Origin: Acidobacteriota bacterium
GTDB lineage: Bacteria; Acidobacteriota; Terriglobia; Terriglobales; Acidobacteriaceae
Assembly: GCA_021780095.1 (NCBI GenBank)
Contig: JAJXZK010000361.1
Location: 1-34,996, forward strand
Length of the DNA: 34,996 bases
Reading direction: 5' to 3'
Each line of letters opens with the position of its first letter. Positions within the stretch are counted from its first letter, which is position 1. Below are positions 32,209 through 34,996 of the stretch, in pieces. Both the position numbers and the translations under genes were made by a program. The notes beneath the pieces are model-generated. The model ran no database searches, was not told the origin of the DNA, and was given only the letters and a program-made list of their open reading frames with translations.

Positions 32209-34278
32209 GTGGCAACGATTCTCCCTCAGCCCAGCGAAACGCTTCTTCGTCTGCTGCAACGCGCCTTCGGCCTCTCTTCATTCCGCGTCAATCAAGAACT
32301 CGTCTGCCGTGCTGCCATTCAGGGCAGAGATGTTCTACTAGTGATGCCAACAGGCGCCGGGAAGTCGCTGTGCTTCCAACTGCCGGGGATTGCGCGCGGC
32401 GGCACCACCTTAGTCATCAGCCCTCTCATCGCGCTGATGGAGGACCAGGCGGCAAAACTCGCCTCTCTCGGTCTTTCTGTGGCGCGCATTCACTCCGGGC
32501 TCGACCGCGCGCTTTCCCGCCAGGCCTGCGCGCACTATCTCGCCGGCGCTCTCCAATTTTTATTCATCGCCCCGGAGCGGCTGCGGGTGCCCGGTTTCAT
32601 CGAGATGCTGGCGAAACGAAAACCGTCTTTGATTGCGATTGATGAAGCCCACTGCATTTCGCAATGGGGGCACGACTTTCGTCCCGACTATCGTATGCTC
32701 GGGCAGTTTGTGCCGGCATTGCGTCCGGCGCCGGTAATCGCGCTGACCGCCACGGCCACTCCTCGCGTGCAAGACGACATCGTCGCCCAGTTGGGAATGG
32801 CAGATGCATCTAGATTCATTTATGGCTTCCGCCGCGAAAACCTTGGCATTGAAGTGGTGGAGATGTCGCCTTCGCTCAGGCCCGCCTTTGTTGCTGGCCT
32901 GTTGGAGGACAAAGCACGCCGGCCCGCCATCGTGTATGCGCCAACCCGCAAACAGGCAGAGGCACTGGCGGCGCAGCTTTCTTCCAGGTTTCCATCCGCG
33001 GCCTATCACGCCGGTCTCGATGCGCGGCGTCGCGAAATTGTGCAACAGGAATTTCAGCAGGGGCGGCTCCATGCGGTGGTGGCGACGGTCGCCTTCGGAA
33101 TGGGAATCGACAAGGCCGACGTGCGCACCATTGTTCACACCTCGCTTCCCGGCACGCTGGAAGCGTATTACCAGGAGATTGGCCGCGCCGGCCGGGATGG
33201 GCTGTCCAGCCGCGCGATTCTTCTCTACTCCTACGCAGACCGCAAGATGCATGAGTTTTTCTTCGAGCGGGATTACCCGCCGGTCGATGAATTGGATCGA
33301 GTCTATCGCCGCCTGGGCGAAGAGCCGCTGGAGAAAGAATCTCTTCGCGCCAAGCTGCGCATGGAATCCGACCTGTTCGACCGAGTGCTGGAAAAACTCG
33401 TCATCCATGGCGGCGGGGCGGTGGACTTTGATGAAAATGCCGTCCGGGGCGCTCATGGATGGCGCGATTCCTACGCCGCCGAGTCGCAGCGCAGAAAAGC
33501 GCAACTCGACCTGACAATGCAATATGCCGTATCCGGCCAGTGCCGCATGACCTCCCTGATTCGCCACTTTGGAGATTTGGCGGATGCACGCCGTCCATGT
33601 GGACATTGCGATGTGTGCGCGCCACAGGCCTGCATTGCCAGACGCTTCCGCGCGCCCGACGCTTCCGAAAAGCAAACCGCATGGGCTGTCATTCATGCGT
33701 TAAAGAAAAGTTCGGTCGGCTCCACCGGCAAGCTGCACAAAGATATGTTTCCGCGAGATCAGGTCTCGCGCGACGCGTTCGAGAATCTTCTGCAAGCGTT
33801 GGCCGGCTCTGGGCTGGTTCGATTGAAAGAACTGACATTTGAAAAGGAGGGTCGCAGCATCGCCTACCGCAAGGCGAGCCTCACGCGGGAAGGCGAAGAA
33901 CTGCCGCCAACTGATCCGCTGGATTTTGTTCTGCCGGATAGCTCGAACCACGCGACCCCGGCACGCAAAAAAAGCGAGAGTAAGCGAAGCGAAAAAAGCA
34001 CCGCCTCAAAATCCGCAACGACTCGATCGCGCCAACCGGAGACGCGTGAAATGTCCGCCCATGCCGCGGCGATCGAGGATAAGCTGCGCGCATGGCGGCT
34101 GGCGGAGGCCAGAAAACATGGCGTTCCGGCCTTCTGCATTGTCGGCAACAAAACCATGCAGGCCATCGCGCAGCAACGGCCCATCACGCTGGAAGAGTTG
34201 CAATGTGTCAGCGGAATCGGTCCATCCAAGGCAGAGAAATTCGGCGAAGAAATCTGTCGCATCTGCGCCCAAGCCTAA
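32209..34278 (+). CDS. recQ: RecQ-family ATP-dependent DNA helicase
   Basis: The 689-residue 3'-5' DNA helicase acts in recombination and replication-fork repair. Motif I is PTGAGKS (47-53), motif II DEAH (145-148) followed by CISQWGHDFRPDY, motif III ALTATATP, motif V ATVAFGMGIDKADVR and motif VI QEIGRAGRDG. An RQC zinc-binding segment includes CGHCDVC (about 465-471), then a winged helix. A basic Ser/Lys-rich linker (about 585-610) leads to a C-terminal HRDC domain (LRAWRLAEARKHGVPAFCIV, ELQCVSGIGPSKAEKFG). GTG at 32209 gives MATILPQPSETLLRLL, the natural N-terminus. No Shine-Dalgarno sequence is visible; a TATCCT lies about 7 nt before the GTG, so this message may also be leaderless. Confidence 0.95.
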   Translation: MATILPQPSETLLRLLQRAFGLSSFRVNQELVCRAAIQGRDVLLVMPTGAGKSLCFQLPGIARGGTTLVISPLIALMEDQAAKLASLGLSVARIHSGLDRALSRQACAHYLAGALQFLFIAPERLRVPGFIEMLAKRKPSLIAIDEAHCISQWGHDFRPDYRMLGQFVPALRPAPVIALTATATPRVQDDIVAQLGMADASRFIYGFRRENLGIEVVEMSPSLRPAFVAGLLEDKARRPAIVYAPTRKQAEALAAQLSSRFPSAAYHAGLDARRREIVQQEFQQGRLHAVVATVAFGMGIDKADVRTIVHTSLPGTLEAYYQEIGRAGRDGLSSRAILLYSYADRKMHEFFFERDYPPVDELDRVYRRLGEEPLEKESLRAKLRMESDLFDRVLEKLVIHGGGAVDFDENAVRGAHGWRDSYAAESQRRKAQLDLTMQYAVSGQCRMTSLIRHFGDLADARRPCGHCDVCAPQACIARRFRAPDASEKQTAWAVIHALKKSSVGSTGKLHKDMFPRDQVSRDAFENLLQALAGSGLVRLKELTFEKEGRSIAYRKASLTREGEELPPTDPLDFVLPDSSNHATPARKKSESKRSEKSTASKSATTRSRQPETREMSAHAAAIEDKLRAWRLAEARKHGVPAFCIVGNKTMQAIAQQRPITLEELQCVSGIGPSKAEKFGEEICRICAQA

Positions 34279-34294
34279 AGTGCGTCTCCCGCTT

Positions 34295-34996
34295 CTATAA
34301 AGGGACAGGTCGGGATGCGAAATAGCGTTTGCGCATCCAAAAGGCCACATTCACCAGGCTGATCAGCGCTGGCACTTCGATCAGCGGACCCACCACCCCC
34401 ACGAACGCCTCGCCGGAGTTCAACCCGAACACTGCAACCGCCACCGCAATCGCCAACTCAAAGTTGTTGCCCGCTGCCGTGAATGAAAGCGTGGCCGACT
34501 GCGCATAGTTCGCACCCAATCGCTTGCCCATCCAGAAACTCACAAGAAACATCACCAGGAAATAGATCACCAAAGGAACTGCGATCCGAAGTACATCCAG
34601 CGGCAGTCGCACGATCAAATCGCCCTTCAGCGAAAACATCACTAGGATCGTGAACAGCAGCGCCACCAGCGTCAGCGGGCTGATGCGAGGAATAAAGCGC
34701 GTCCGATACCACAGTTCCCCGCGAAGCCGCAACAGGAACACCCGCGTTAGCAATCCGGCTGCAAACGGTACGCCCAGATAGATCCCCACACTCTTTGCAA
34801 TTTGCACGATGCCCACATGTACGATGCTGCCTTCCAGACCAAACCACTTCGGCAGCATGGTGATGAAGACCCACGCATACACGCTGTAAAACAGCACCTG
34901 AAAAATACTGTTCAGCGCCACCAGTCCCGCCGCGTAGTCGGTGTCGCCCTCGGCCAGTTCGTTCCACACCAGCACCATCGCAATGCAGCGCGCAAT
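34295..34996 (-). CDS. ACR3-type arsenite efflux transporter (C-terminal part)
   Basis: The gene is cut at the right edge, so its N-terminus is missing; the frame continues upstream through codons for I-A-R-C-I-A before [20 protein letters not shown] is the diagnostic helix of ACR3 transporters, holding the conserved Cys needed for arsenite transport. [38 protein letters not shown] with the conserved Glu-containing [16 protein letters not shown], and [14 protein letters not shown] complete the family's later helices. About seven transmembrane segments are in view. The protein pumps As(OH)3 from the cell. Other ars genes (arsR, arsC) would lie beyond the window if present. The gene is convergent with recQ, 16 nt apart. 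Confidence 0.93.
   Translation of the reverse strand: MARCIAMVLVWNELAEGDTDYAAGLVALNSIFQVLFYSVYAWVFITMLPKWFGLEGSIVHVGIVQIAKSVGIYLGVPFAAGLLTRVFLLRLRGELWYRTRFIPRISPLTLVALLFTILVMFSLKGDLIVRLPLDVLRIAVPLVIYFLVMFLVSFWMGKRLGANYAQSATLSFTAAGNNFELAIAVAVAVFGLNSGEAFVGVVGPLIEVPALISLVNVAFWMRKRYFASRPVPL

Noticed and set aside
32560..33696. A 378-codon minus-strand frame inside recQ
   Set aside because: It overlaps the helicase motifs of RecQ on the other strand and has no recognisable product.
1..34996. tRNA, rRNA, CRISPR arrays and intact transposase genes
   Set aside because: None were recognised on either strand; the only repeats are those listed.

Overview
The window is about 35 kb of compact, GC-rich bacterial chromosome. 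No rRNA, tRNA, CRISPR array, phage block or intact insertion sequence was seen. The gene set suggests an Acidobacteriota (Terriglobia/Koribacter-like) soil bacterium: secreted SpoIIE-type phosphatases with a carbohydrate-binding-like sensor, ACR3, CsbD and Hsp20 stress genes, an ATP-dependent DNA ligase and a DUF4292/LolA-like lipoprotein beside mltG. This placement is inferred from gene content only.

Layout. 1-798: hslV-hslU (minus), with hslU cut by the window edge. 917-4895 (plus): a DUF3592-like membrane protein, a CDF zinc-type exporter, a heparan-glucosaminide-acetyltransferase-like membrane protein and a tandem universal stress protein. 5033-6880 (minus): a berberine-bridge-type flavoprotein with a complete c-type cytochrome domain inserted in its middle. 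6945-9498: ruvX (minus) divergent from mltG and a lipoprotein (plus). 9549-15585 (minus): three tandem paralogous membrane phosphatases joined by ATGA start/stop overlaps. 15702-16949 (minus): a CPA2-type cation/proton antiporter. 17193-21377: a stress block of CsbD-like protein, a small disordered protein, Hsp20 behind a candidate RNA thermometer, and ClpB. 21427-23337: an F420-reductase-like dinucleotide-binding protein, a Dabb-domain protein and a secreted START-like protein. 23434-25382 (minus): prmC and prfA, overlapping. 25642-27489 (plus): ATP-dependent DNA ligase, followed by a MITE-like palindromic element and a 54-residue membrane protein. 28082-31429 (plus): greA, a CDP-alcohol phosphatidyltransferase, a STAS protein, isoaspartyl peptidase and Maf. 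31604-34278 (plus): a secreted Gly/His-rich repeat protein and recQ. 34295-34996 (minus): partial ACR3 arsenite exporter.

How the genes fit together. Protein quality control recurs (HslUV, Hsp20, ClpB, CsbD-like, Usp). A partner-switching signalling theme links the three SpoIIE-type phosphatases with the STAS protein, although they lie about 14 kb apart. prmC/prfA form a translation-termination pair, since PrmC methylates the RF1 GGQ glutamine. The most unusual object is the flavocytochrome at 5033-6880. Next in interest are the triplicated phosphatase operon, the hairpins that mask the hsp20 ribosome binding site, and the 121-bp element at 27506-27626. No intergenic stretch exceeds about 300 bases without a gene.
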